In this document: piece after piece, positions 34,898-43,001 of the stretch | How positions within the stretch are numbered: position 1 is the stretch's first letter | Layout: each line of letters starts with the position of its first letter | Assembly: GCA_003963305.1 (NCBI GenBank) | Contig: RXJR01000004.1 | Span: forward strand, 1 to 60,511 | Length of the DNA stretch: 60,511 bases | Direction: 5' to 3' | Source: Candidatus Melainabacteria bacterium | GTDB lineage: Bacteria; Cyanobacteriota; Vampirovibrionia; Obscuribacterales; Obscuribacteraceae | Program-made: the position numbers and the translations under genes | The notes under the pieces: generated by a model | What the model was told of the DNA's origin: nothing | The model's database searches: none | The model's input: the letters and a program-made list of their open reading frames with translations, nothing else

Positions 34898-35668
34898 TCA
34901 GCCCTTACGCTTTTCCGCTACTAAAACGACTCGCTCCGAGCCGAGCGCATATTCATCGCCCTCAAGCGATCCAAACAAGTCATCGACAAACAAGCCGGCT
35001 CTCGATAGCATCGAGCAAACTTCGCCTGACGTGTAAATCCAGTGCGTTGCGTGCCGAGATTCTTGTTTGCCGTCACGAATAAAAGTGTATTCAGTCTGCA
35101 CGCAACTCTCGCGCGGATCGTAGTGATTTTCAATGAGCATGAGCATGTCGCCCACACGCACCCACTCTCGTTCTGCGCCGTTAACGAGAAACGTTTCCGC
35201 AAGCATGCTGCTTTCAAGTACAAACTTCGCTCCCACTTTCAGACATTCACCCACTGACTGAAGCATTTGCTCGGTTCCTTCACGATTGAAGTAACCAAAA
35301 CTGTTGCCAAAACAGAAGGCACCGTCAAACTTTGTCTTAGAAGAAATTTTGCGCATGTCGCCCTGAATGAATTCAACTGCGCCATCTTCAAAATTAATAG
35401 AAGCAGCCCGTTTCGCAGCATCATCGAGAAATTCCTGACAAAAATCCAGCCCGGTAACTTTGTAACCAGCTTCGGCCATTGGTATCGTTAGCCTGCCGTT
35501 GCCACAAGGTACATCGAGCAGATGTGAGCCGCTTTGCTCAAATATTTCCTGCAAGAAGGCACATTCATTTTCCGTCTCATCTTCTGTCTTTGCCTGCCGC
35601 CAGAGATCCAGAGCTGCTCCAGTAAAAAAGTCTCTGTACCAGGTGTCGCGCGAAGTTGAGGTTGACAC
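34898..35668 (-). CDS. Class I SAM-dependent methyltransferase
   Basis: 256 residues from a GTG at 35668, AAGGA about eight bases upstream. Motif I HLLDVPCGNGRLTIPMAEAG binds the methionine part of SAM; GLDFCQEFLDDAAKRA supplies the ribose-binding acid; FIQGDMRKI and FDGAFCFGNSFGYF are motifs II/III. The C-terminal half (VLESSMLAETFLVNGAEREW) is a small cap domain. Substrate not readable. It lies between unrelated genes on the same strand. Confidence 0.85.
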   Translation of the reverse strand: MSTSTSRDTWYRDFFTGAALDLWRQAKTEDETENECAFLQEIFEQSGSHLLDVPCGNGRLTIPMAEAGYKVTGLDFCQEFLDDAAKRAASINFEDGAVEFIQGDMRKISSKTKFDGAFCFGNSFGYFNREGTEQMLQSVGECLKVGAKFVLESSMLAETFLVNGAEREWVRVGDMLMLIENHYDPRESCVQTEYTFIRDGKQESRHATHWIYTSGEVCSMLSRAGLFVDDLFGSLEGDEYALGSERVVLVAEKRKG

Positions 35669-35722
35669 GAAGATTATCCTTATGAATTCAATTGCAATTG
35701 CAATACTACTGCATTGTGCGCA

Positions 35723-36937
35723 TCAGAAAATATCGTGAATCCCCATCGCATCAAGTTGTTGCAGGGTGGGGAATGACTTCGTTCGAAATCGCGGTGGATA
35801 GTCGTGCGTCTGTTCTATCCGATCGCCGACTAAAGGCACTGCATTTTCCCAGCTGGTTCGCGCAACAATTTTAGGTGCACCGCCTGCCGTGCCAATAAAC
35901 GTAATCGCATCAGTTTTCGGCAGCAACGAATCCACCCCCTCCGTCCATGTGCACATACTCGCCAGACGTTTGTCCTGATGCTGAGCGACAGTGAAGTCTG
36001 CAACAGTAACATCGCCTATCAATACATCTGCGGAAACGAGCAGTTCCTTCTGAAGATAGTATGCTCGACCGAAGTAGTTCGTCTGCGCGCGATGAAGCGC
36101 AATATAGAATCCGGCTTCCTTATTCTTGTCCGGAACATAGTTAAGAAGTTTTCCGTTCCTGGAGACAACCACGAATGGTGGCAGTGAGCTTTTGTCCAGT
36201 TGAGAGACCCCGAAAGCGACACCGATAACACTTTCAGTTCCAGTCACAATGAGCTTCGACGGGCTCAGCAGAAACACAATTTTTTCACCTTTCACCGGCA
36301 GTCCCTGCAGGAAAATGTGTTCGTGAGCGATCCTTGCTGCATCATATCCGTCGTTCCACATCGATTCGTGGTACTCCGGCATGTCATTTTTAGTATCCAC
36401 AATCGATTCAAAATTGTAGTGCTTTGTTGCACCCGATAAGTTACGAGAGGCTCTATCGAATACTTCGTCAGCAGTGACTTTCCAGATATCTAGTAGCGCC
36501 GATGTAACGTGCACCAGCGAAGTGCCCGTGTCAATTATCGGACTCAAGACCAGCGCACCAGCGATCGCGATTAACACAGGGGTTCCAGCAGCAACGCCGT
36601 GATCTCGCCGGGCTTTGTAGTAGTCCAGCATTACTTGTGATCGGTCAAGAATGGTCAGCATCAAATACGGTGCAATGGACTCATAATTGGAGACATCAGG
36701 TGTGCCCCTGGACAATGAAGCAACTTTCTTGAGAAGCTCGGGTAAGTTGTTCGGCTCGTTAGAATAATCCGCATAAAAATTAGCAAGATTGATTGTCTGG
36801 AGAGGATTACCAGTGCCAGATTTCAAAACGAGAGCAAAATTTTGACGGTCAAAATGTAACGTGCCATCGAACTGCAACTCGACAAGATGCGTCGCCACAG
36901 ATTCAGCGAATTCTTCCGGCGGCAAAATCAGTCTCAT
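35723..36937 (-). CDS. DUF1444-like protein with one hydrophobic segment
   Basis: 404 residues, ATG at 36937 with GGAGGTGA upstream, a very strong site. The N-terminal half (LPPEEFAESVATHLVELQFD, LHFDRQNFALVLKSGTGN, INLANFYADYSNEPNNLPEL) follows the DUF1444/YtpQ layout. A central hydrophobic stretch (GTPVLIAIAGALVLSPIIDT) may be buried or a membrane segment. The C-terminal half has strands and a long loop (HRAQTNYFGRAYYLQKELLV). YtpQ-type proteins have no firm biochemical role. Same strand and 30 bp from the hydrolase gene upstream, so probably co-transcribed. Confidence 0.65.
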   Translation of the reverse strand: MRLILPPEEFAESVATHLVELQFDGTLHFDRQNFALVLKSGTGNPLQTINLANFYADYSNEPNNLPELLKKVASLSRGTPDVSNYESIAPYLMLTILDRSQVMLDYYKARRDHGVAAGTPVLIAIAGALVLSPIIDTGTSLVHVTSALLDIWKVTADEVFDRASRNLSGATKHYNFESIVDTKNDMPEYHESMWNDGYDAARIAHEHIFLQGLPVKGEKIVFLLSPSKLIVTGTESVIGVAFGVSQLDKSSLPPFVVVSRNGKLLNYVPDKNKEAGFYIALHRAQTNYFGRAYYLQKELLVSADVLIGDVTVADFTVAQHQDKRLASMCTWTEGVDSLLPKTDAITFIGTAGGAPKIVARTSWENAVPLVGDRIEQTHDYPPRFRTKSFPTLQQLDAMGIHDIF

Positions 36938-36967
36938 GATGCTCTCACCTCCAGTCGATCTAACGCT

Positions 36968-38506
36968 TCATTCATGCGAATCTTCTTTCGATACTGGAAC
37001 GACTCTCTGAGCTGTCACTATCTTGGAGGAAATATGATCCTTCTCCCCGAAGAGGTGAGAGAAAATCGAAGATAATTTGTTGGGTGAACCATTCTGGCTC
37101 GCAACAAGCTTAAGACCGTCTCCCGGCGTATCCGTAGACCACAGGTTTGCAATCAGGTTATAGGGGATCGTGTGCCCGATCAGACCGTGATCCAGGGCAG
37201 TGAAATCGATCCATTCAAATTTCAACATCCACTGCGGTTGCTTACCCTTAGAAGCTTCCGTTGCATTATTCGAAGCACCATCTGTAGTTCCCGCTTTGGT
37301 TTCGTCTTTGGGCACAACAGAATTCAAAGCGTCACCAAGTATGCCAGGCAATGAAAGAGGTGCCGAAACGGAAGACAGCAGCGAGTCAGCAGCCTGACCG
37401 AGGCGAGTGTAACCACCAAAAATAAGCTCGGAAAGAGGCAGCGCCTTGTCCTTGTGCGAAAACAAAATGCGAACCTTAGGCTGCGGAAGAGAGTTTGTCT
37501 TATCTACGGCACCAACCGAGTCAGGAACATCAGCACCGGCCGAGCCCGAGCCTTCGATCTTCGTAGTAGCACCGGCCGAGCCCGAGCCTTCGATCCTCGT
37601 AGTAGCACCGGCCGATCCACTGTCCTCGAGTTTGGTCGCTCCGCCTTCAGAATCTACACCATCGACCTTCGCCTGAGCAGCTACCTCAGGTCTGGAAGAT
37701 TTAACGACCTCCGCCCTGGTTGCAACTTCGCTGTGCTCGTCTTTCTTTCGTGCATAGCGGTACAGATAATGAACAAAAGTTTCTGCGTCGAAATCAGGAT
37801 CGACTAGATACATCTGCTGAAAAATATGTCGTCCCTTCAACACGGGCGCAGAATGGACAGCAATTCGATTACCCATACTGTGTGCGATCAGGTTGAAGCT
37901 GATTCCGGATTTCTCCCTCACATGCGCCAGCTCATCCAGCATGCTGTCAAAATGCTCCTGGCTCCACTCATTGTTGCCGAGGTCTACCCCATACTGGCCG
38001 AGCCGTCCCTTCGAGGGCCAGCTGTAGAGAATTACCGGGCGTCGAACCGCGTGCTCCAGCAGAGCCGCGGATTGGGCAGCATTAGCAAATGGAGTGTTGA
38101 ATCCGTGCACCAGAACAAAAACTTCTTTGGTGCCCGATTTCTTTGCCGCTTCAATGATGTATTTTCCAAAGTCATCAAGACTAGCTGTTTGTCGCTGAGT
38201 TCTCATATTCAAAACTTTGTCCGGTGATCGCGGCGATTCAACCCACCCGAGTTGCTTCTCATCTTCACTGACGGATTTATCAGTTTTAAGTACGTAGTCG
38301 AGCCAACCGAACCGCAATTCATCGATTGTGGTCAGATCTTCATTTTTCCGCTGGGGCCCATAGCCCTTCTTGGTCGGGGCGCGGTCCGTGACATACAGAA
38401 CTGGAATAGTTACGTACGACCTCTTGACTTTAGTCGTTTCAGCGCGAACCGCCGTCCCCATCGCCAAAAGGGAGCACAGAGCGAGCAATACTGTGTTTAA
38501 TTTCAT
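36968..38506 (-). CDS. Exported alpha/beta hydrolase (DUF900-like) with tandem 12-residue repeats
   Basis: 512 residues. Signal peptide MKLNTVLLALCSLLAMGTAV with cleavage near RAET. The DUF900-type hydrolase core shows FVLVHGFN (oxyanion), FNLIAHSMGNR (G/A-H-S-M-G nucleophile elbow, Ser), YLVDPDFDAETF (acid) and DHGLIGHTI (His candidate). Between the acid and His lies a low-complexity insert of about 60 residues with three 12-residue repeats (GATTRIEGSGSA type) encoded by 37532-37639. Probably a periplasmic esterase/lipase; related proteins have a VTDR block like PVLYVTDRAP at residues 35-44, present here. Confidence 0.8.
   Translation of the reverse strand: MKLNTVLLALCSLLAMGTAVRAETTKVKRSYVTIPVLYVTDRAPTKKGYGPQRKNEDLTTIDELRFGWLDYVLKTDKSVSEDEKQLGWVESPRSPDKVLNMRTQRQTASLDDFGKYIIEAAKKSGTKEVFVLVHGFNTPFANAAQSAALLEHAVRRPVILYSWPSKGRLGQYGVDLGNNEWSQEHFDSMLDELAHVREKSGISFNLIAHSMGNRIAVHSAPVLKGRHIFQQMYLVDPDFDAETFVHYLYRYARKKDEHSEVATRAEVVKSSRPEVAAQAKVDGVDSEGGATKLEDSGSAGATTRIEGSGSAGATTKIEGSGSAGADVPDSVGAVDKTNSLPQPKVRILFSHKDKALPLSELIFGGYTRLGQAADSLLSSVSAPLSLPGILGDALNSVVPKDETKAGTTDGASNNATEASKGKQPQWMLKFEWIDFTALDHGLIGHTIPYNLIANLWSTDTPGDGLKLVASQNGSPNKLSSIFSHLFGEKDHISSKIVTAQRVVPVSKEDSHE
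37532..37639. repeat. Three tandem 36-bp repeats inside the hydrolase gene
   Basis: Units 37532-37567, 37568-37603 and 37604-37639 each start AGCACCGGCCGA and differ by few bases in the first two; the third is diverged. On the coding strand they give 12-residue Gly/Ser-rich units (G-A-T-T-(R/K)-I-E-G-S-G-S-A). The 36-bp unit keeps frame, so copy number can change without disrupting the protein. Confidence 0.85.
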
Positions 38507-38833
38507 ATGTGACCTACCAACTCACCTGCCCATTTTACAAGTTTCTCGCCGAACCTTTCGATTATGACCCGCCTCTCATGCACCTTTCGTCACTGTGTAA
38601 TCCGCAAAACGTAGAGAACGACAATCCAAGTTGATCAAACACTCAGCGCGAATGTGCCCGGCTCGAATGCATTGACCGACTATTGCAGCCTCATAGTCAC
38701 CATATACAGTGTCACCAAATGCCTTGTAGACAGAAATAGCAAAGCGATAAATACAAGCCAAAATACAAGCAAAAACACGCTCCAGAAACCGCAAACCAAA
38801 GCTCGCTTCAGAAACTGAGAACCAGCCTGATAT
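38507..38833. other. 327-bp gap with only a doubtful small ORF
   Basis: A 72-codon minus-strand frame (38576-38794) starts at a TTG with no ribosome site and I do not call it. No repeats or clear terminator found. Confidence 0.3.
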
Positions 38834-39832
38834 CTAGTGCAAAGGCTCGAACAAATCAAGTTGCACGTTGCGATCTTTCAGATATTCCTCAACATGGCAA
38901 TGCGGCAAAGCTGCCTTAAGCCGCGCCACATCATTCGGTTTGAAATTCTTGCTGCTGTAAATTAGCTTTTCCAAATTCGACAACTGCTTGAGATACTTAA
39001 TACAATTGCCAGTCATAAGATTATCCGACAAAAACAGCTCTCTCAGGTTCTTTAAGCCCACCAGTGATGCAATTCCGGAATCGGTGATCTTATTGAACTC
39101 GAGTTCCAGCTTTTCTAACTGAGTCAGCGAAGCAATCTGCTGCAATCCTCGATCTGTGATTTGGCAGCGAGTCAAACTAAGAACTTTCAAATTCTTGAGC
39201 CCGACTATATTCTCCAGCCCTGCATCACCAATCGAATTACTGGACAGACTTAGATTTCGCAACGAGACCAGAGGCTTTAAATAGACCAGCCCCTTGCCGG
39301 TTACTAACGTCGACTTCAACCGCAAATTCTTCAATTTCGTCAGTTTGTGCAGCCAGCGCAGACCTGCATCGCCAATTTCAGTCTCCTCAACATCGATGTC
39401 CTCGAGACCCGTGAGGTTCTCAATGTACTTCAACTGGTCGTCTTCAACTTCCAGACTGGCCAGTACCAGTCGCTGAATACCGTCTGGAGGAAGATCCTTC
39501 AGGGGCGAAAGGTCATGAGCCGCCTCATACGCGAGGCGCAACTCGATGTTCGCATTAGCGGGAACCTCGATCCTCCCCTTAGCTTGTATTGTGTTGCCCT
39601 TAGACCTGTTAATTCGAAGAACGCCAATCGACTGTTTGGCGGGGAACTGCAGCACTCGGACCGCGCTGTTCCCACCAGCGAGAGCGGGCAGAACGAGAGT
39701 TCCACTGAGATCAAACATGAAGGCAAAGCAGAACGTAAGGGCTACAACAAATCGAACAGCACTAATGGCTGTCGAAGGAATTACGTTCGCCAGACCTGCG
39801 CATCGAAAATTTCTCACACCGTTCGGATTCAT
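38834..39832 (-). CDS. Exported leucine-rich-repeat protein
   Basis: 332 residues. The N-terminal ~50 residues hold a signal-like hydrophobic region (ISAVRFVVALTFCFAFMFDL, then LVLPALAGG). Residues ~125-300 form about seven LRR units of 23-24 residues (LTKLKNLRLKSTLVTGKGLV, VSLRNLSLSSNSIGDAGLEN, KNLKVLSLTRCQITDRGLQQ, TQLEKLELEFNKITDSGIAS). The (I/V)-(T/G)-D-x-G-L endings are of the Planctomycetes/Cyanobacteria-type LRR. A protein-binding surface outside the cytoplasm is likely. Single gene, weak ribosome site at the ATG 39832. Confidence 0.85.
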   Translation of the reverse strand: MNPNGVRNFRCAGLANVIPSTAISAVRFVVALTFCFAFMFDLSGTLVLPALAGGNSAVRVLQFPAKQSIGVLRINRSKGNTIQAKGRIEVPANANIELRLAYEAAHDLSPLKDLPPDGIQRLVLASLEVEDDQLKYIENLTGLEDIDVEETEIGDAGLRWLHKLTKLKNLRLKSTLVTGKGLVYLKPLVSLRNLSLSSNSIGDAGLENIVGLKNLKVLSLTRCQITDRGLQQIASLTQLEKLELEFNKITDSGIASLVGLKNLRELFLSDNLMTGNCIKYLKQLSNLEKLIYSSKNFKPNDVARLKAALPHCHVEEYLKDRNVQLDLFEPLH

Positions 39833-39941
39833 TCGAGTCTATGTCAATAATCAAATGTCTGGATTCCACTTATTCCAATTACATTGATTCTTGCACACCC
39901 GGTTAAGGTGGTCCAATAAAACGACTCGAACGCCGCGAGAA

Positions 39942-40193
39942 TTAGCTTTCCGGCTTTTCGCTGGGCAACTTCTGCCATTCCGCCTGCTGGTCCTGACTGA
40001 ATACCTCAGAAACCTCGATGAAGCAGTCGGCAGCACCGGTCGGACACTCCTCGATGCACTTGAGGCAATTATTGCAGACCTCGGCGTCTATGCAGTAACG
40101 ACCGTAGATAGCCTTGATGGCTTTGATCGGGCAAGCTAATTCGCAAGCCGAACATTGTATGCAGAGCTCGGGATCAGTTACATGCTGCTGCAT
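39942..40193 (-). CDS. 2[4Fe-4S] ferredoxin
   Basis: 83 residues with two cluster-binding motifs: C-I-Q-C-S-A-C-E-L-A-C-P near residue 11 and C-N-N-C-L-K-C-I-E-E-C-P near 40. The spacing is that of dicluster bacterial-type ferredoxins, and the C-terminal tail (SEVFSQDQQAEWQKLPSEK) is acidic. Overlaps the 3' end of the di-iron gene upstream by 20 bp, so it is the last gene of that operon and probably the electron donor to the oxygenase-like pair. In the classic phenylacetate system the donor is the flavo-ferredoxin PaaE, so this arrangement differs. Confidence 0.9.
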   Translation of the reverse strand: MQQHVTDPELCIQCSACELACPIKAIKAIYGRYCIDAEVCNNCLKCIEECPTGAADCFIEVSEVFSQDQQAEWQKLPSEKPES

Positions 40194-40995
40194 TGTCGAT
40201 ATTTAAAACCGGAATGTTCAAGTTGATTAGCGTGTAGAAGTCCTGCATTTTCCGTGCCCATTCCTGCTGCAGCTCAGTATTGGTAGCAGCTTTGAGATGA
40301 AACTGGCGATGGAGATCGTTGCGCAGCGACTTGGAAGTTCCAAAAGATGTTGCCACTCGCGGAAACCAGTAATTAAGCGCAGACTGCAGAACAATCGTAT
40401 TTGCGGGCGCCTTCGCCACCTTTTTTAGCTGTTCCTCGCCAAAAGCCTCGTGCCTCTGTTCCACAGAAAGACAGCCATCAGCCAGGGTCTTGAGCGGCGC
40501 AAAACTGCACTTCGAAAAATTATCCAGAGTGTAGCAAGTCATAGATGACATCAAATGGGCGAAGATTGCCATATCGACCCAGCTTTCGAGAGGGTACATC
40601 AACGCGTTCAAACGCTTGTCCCAGGAAGCTCGCCGAAAACCAAGATCGGCATCACGCAGCACTTTCGCATCCCAGGAATGAGACTGGAAGTACTTTTCCA
40701 CGTTGAGATTTTGACTGGCAAGAATGGCATAAGTCTTCTTTGCCATGTCCATTTTTTCAACAACGATTGTGGCGAGCGCGATCCTGTCATCAAGCGATGG
40801 CGCCCAATTCAGGCAATTGTTATAACCTACGGCGCCCGCCAGCTGAGAATCGGCAAACTGAAAAAGTATTCCTGTCGCAAGTTCTCGAAACCTGGGTGTT
40901 GCATTCTCAAACGAAACAAGACAATGACCCTGTTCTATTTCCTTGATGAGCGCCTTATCTTCGTCGACAAGCTCGTTTTGCTGAATTGGTACCAT
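40174..40995 (-). CDS. PaaC-like ferritin-fold subunit with incomplete di-iron ligands
   Basis: 273 residues from an ATG at 40995, GGAG nine bases upstream, only 3 bp behind the companion gene. The ferritin-like four-helix pattern matches its neighbour: FRELATGILFQFADSQLAGA, ALATIVVEKMDMAKKTYAIL, SWVDMAIFAHLMSSMTCYTL and CLSVEQRHEAFGEEQLKKVA. In place of the usual E-E-x-x-H in helix 2 it has E-K-M-D-M-A, so the first His ligand is absent; the second motif E-Q-R-H is retained. This resembles PaaC, the catalytically inactive partner of PaaA in the phenylacetyl-CoA epoxidase complex. Probably structural or a regulator of the active subunit. Confidence 0.75.
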   Translation of the reverse strand: MVPIQQNELVDEDKALIKEIEQGHCLVSFENATPRFRELATGILFQFADSQLAGAVGYNNCLNWAPSLDDRIALATIVVEKMDMAKKTYAILASQNLNVEKYFQSHSWDAKVLRDADLGFRRASWDKRLNALMYPLESWVDMAIFAHLMSSMTCYTLDNFSKCSFAPLKTLADGCLSVEQRHEAFGEEQLKKVAKAPANTIVLQSALNYWFPRVATSFGTSKSLRNDLHRQFHLKAATNTELQQEWARKMQDFYTLINLNIPVLNIDNAAACN

Positions 40996-40998
40996 TAC

Positions 40999-41808
40999 TT
41001 AAATCTCCGCGCCGACATCGACCAGGTCGCGTTCAGCCGATCGCGAATAGCCAAATCGCATGTCATAGTCGGCTTTCACATCTTTTGGAATCTCCAGACC
41101 GAGTTCAAGCAATCGCTTAGTGACTATCTCCATATATTCATCCTGGAGCTGCTGCGACGTTTTAATTTTCAATCCGAATTCAAAGTATTTTGCGAACTGC
41201 TCGCTGTCGTCAGACGGGCGACCGGAAAAACCGAGACCCATTGCCATAAACTTCGGAACCGCTGCTTGAAGTCTTTCGCGACCGGCTTCGCCTTCGAACT
41301 CGATAACACGCTTGGCTGCCCAGACTCCAAATGCCAGATGCCCCTTCTCCTCTTGCCAGATGCGTTCGCTGATCTTCTTCCATGGCACATATGAAGACTC
41401 GCGATACTGTCCAAGGAACGCCACTGCAGCCGGTGTCACGACCGTGGAAAACATTGCCACGTCTGACCAATCTTCAAAAAATCGAGACCAATTCTCTTTG
41501 CGGAAGCCGTTGATGATGCGGACCTTTTTCGGGTCGGGATTCTCAGGATGCTGCACCAGATGCTCAACCCTGGCATTCACGTCCACGCCAAGCGGCGCAA
41601 GAATCTCCCAGCAGTACCAGCCGTGACCCATCTCTTCCATCACTTTCTTGGCGAGGCGATAGGCTTCCTCTGGTCGAGTCGCAAAGCGCATATTTTCTGC
41701 GACGCGCTGACCACCCGCAAACTCCGAGTCTGCCTGGAAAGAAAGCAGGTCGATAAGAGCCGCTTTGTAATCCTCAGGCAGTCGATCATTGACGTCGTAA
41801 GTTTTCAT
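40999..41808 (-). CDS. PaaA-like di-iron oxygenase subunit
   Basis: 269 residues from an ATG at 41808 with AAGGAAGG six bases upstream (the frame extends to 41925 without signal). Helix 2 carries V-M-E-E-M-G-H-G-W-Y and helix 4 I-W-Q-E-E-K-G-H-L-A-F-G, two E-E-x-x-H motifs as in ferritin-like di-iron enzymes; a Glu in LLSFQADSEFAGGQRVAENM is the helix-1 ligand. The sequence style (DLLSFQADSE, GHGWYCWEILA) is PaaA/PaaC-like. With the degenerate partner and ferredoxin this makes a compact three-gene di-iron oxygenase operon; no PaaB, PaaD, PaaE or CoA-ligase gene is present, so the substrate is unknown. Confidence 0.85.
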   Translation of the reverse strand: MKTYDVNDRLPEDYKAALIDLLSFQADSEFAGGQRVAENMRFATRPEEAYRLAKKVMEEMGHGWYCWEILAPLGVDVNARVEHLVQHPENPDPKKVRIINGFRKENWSRFFEDWSDVAMFSTVVTPAAVAFLGQYRESSYVPWKKISERIWQEEKGHLAFGVWAAKRVIEFEGEAGRERLQAAVPKFMAMGLGFSGRPSDDSEQFAKYFEFGLKIKTSQQLQDEYMEIVTKRLLELGLEIPKDVKADYDMRFGYSRSAERDLVDVGAEI

Positions 41809-41939
41809 TTGCGACCTTCCTTGTAACTCTGAAACTTTCGGTACATACCTAATAGAATTTTTTCTTTTTGGCAGCTTAAAGTTGTCATCCCAGCGGATAC
41901 TTTTGATCATCCTTTCGGATGACACTAAAAGTCTTCACG

Positions 41940-42014
41940 TCAAGGCATCCCAGGCAACATGGGCATCTCCGGGATCATGAGCATCGCTGGCAGCATGGTC
42001 TGAAGCTGTTGCAT
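41940..42014 (-). CDS. Doubtful Met/Pro-rich 24-residue ORF
   Basis: ATG at 42014 with GGGGA seven bases upstream, reading MQQLQTMLPAMLMIPEMPML then PGMP to a TGA at 41940-41942. Eight of 24 residues are Met. It overlaps the first copy of the 37-bp repeats and sits about 130 bp upstream of the di-iron operon. It may be a leader peptide or only a by-product of repeat sequence. Confidence 0.25.
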   Translation of the reverse strand: MQQLQTMLPAMLMIPEMPMLPGMP

Positions 42015-42095
42015 GGTCTTATCCCCGCAGCATGGTCTGAAGCTGCGGCATGGTCTAACTCCCGCAGCATAGTCTGAAGATGCGCCGCTCACGAA
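41990..42095. repeat. Three tandem 37-bp repeats upstream of the di-iron operon
   Basis: CAGCAT(G/A)GTCTGAAG begins at 41991, 42028 and 42065, a constant 37-bp period; each copy has GCAGC...GCTGC arms (imperfect in the third) that can form a short hairpin. The period is not a multiple of three, so the array is not coding through all copies. It lies between the bestrophin-like gene and the di-iron operon, both on the minus strand. Possible operator array, RNA element or mobile repeat. Confidence 0.8.
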
Positions 42096-42098
42096 AGG

Positions 42099-42881
42099 CT
42101 AAGGCAGTCCAATCTGCTTCTGCAAACTTTCCATCGGCTGCTGACTGGCTTTTATAAAGCCCTCGTGCGGTCTATCCAGATCGGCAACAAGCAACGTCAC
42201 GAGCGCAAATGTCAATACGAGTAAAAGTATCTCCGCCCAGCTACGACTGCCGGTCTGCCCGCTGTAATACCCGACACCGAGCATCGAAAGCATTGAAACA
42301 GCAAAGAGAACCAGCCAAACAGAGTCGGGCACGCGAGCGTAAATGCCGATATTGATTCTCTTAGAATCCATATCAATCGTTTCATTCAGCGAGCTTATGA
42401 ACAGCCCTGTGATTGGGTTTGGCTTTTCCTTGCCGAAAGCGGCTGCTACAGACCAGAGTTGGTTCTGCAAGCCTTGCGACTTAGCAGAAATTTCATTAAG
42501 TTCTCCAGGAACGATGCCGTTAATTCGAACTTGAACATACTGCCGCAGCAACCTCTTAACCTGGGAACGCTGTGGCTCTTCTAAAAAGTCAGCTCGTAAA
42601 TACGTCGTTCCTATGGAGTTCGCATCGTCCAGAATCGCCGCACGACGCTCGTCGAACCGGCTCAGCGCGACGTTAAATGTGAACCCCAGCATGAAGGCGA
42701 GCAACCCAAGCACTGACGCGACAATCGTACCCAGTGAAGCCTGTGGTTCGGTTCCTCTCGTCCTCAAGCGCCACGCGCCGATGCGATGGCCGACTTCAGT
42801 CGAAAGAAAGGCGATGACAAGAACCACTAGAAAAAACGCCCAGAGAGGCAAGTGATCGACTGTCTGCATTGTGCTTTCCAT
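42099..42881 (-). CDS. Bestrophin-like/DUF4239 membrane protein
   Basis: 260 residues, ATG at 42881 with GGAG seven bases upstream. Two N-terminal transmembrane helices (PLWAFFLVVLVIAFLSTEVG; GTIVASVLGLLAFMLGFTFN), a soluble helical middle (ERRAAILDDANSIGTTYLRA; RQYVQVRINGIVPGELNEIS), and two C-terminal helices (VWLVLFAVSMLSMLGVGYYS; EILLLVLTFALVTLLVADLD). LGFTFNVALSRFDERR and DANSIGTTYLRA are typical of DUF4239 proteins annotated as bestrophin-like. Possible anion channel, but transport is unproven for the family. Confidence 0.8.
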   Translation of the reverse strand: MESTMQTVDHLPLWAFFLVVLVIAFLSTEVGHRIGAWRLRTRGTEPQASLGTIVASVLGLLAFMLGFTFNVALSRFDERRAAILDDANSIGTTYLRADFLEEPQRSQVKRLLRQYVQVRINGIVPGELNEISAKSQGLQNQLWSVAAAFGKEKPNPITGLFISSLNETIDMDSKRINIGIYARVPDSVWLVLFAVSMLSMLGVGYYSGQTGSRSWAEILLLVLTFALVTLLVADLDRPHEGFIKASQQPMESLQKQIGLP

Positions 42882-43001
42882 CGGGTAACTCCATCGTCGC
42901 CTTGGCGCAGGAACCTTTACGGTCCTGCAAATTTAGCACAGCAGAACCGACACAACTACCAGGGCAGTCCACATAAATTGATTGTGCTCCATGCGCTCTA
43001 C

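Noticed and set aside
38576-38794. 72-codon minus-strand frame
   Set aside because: TTG start, no ribosome site, no motif; probably chance.
41990-42095. CRISPR array
   Set aside because: The 37-bp units are contiguous with no unique spacers, and there are no cas genes in the window.
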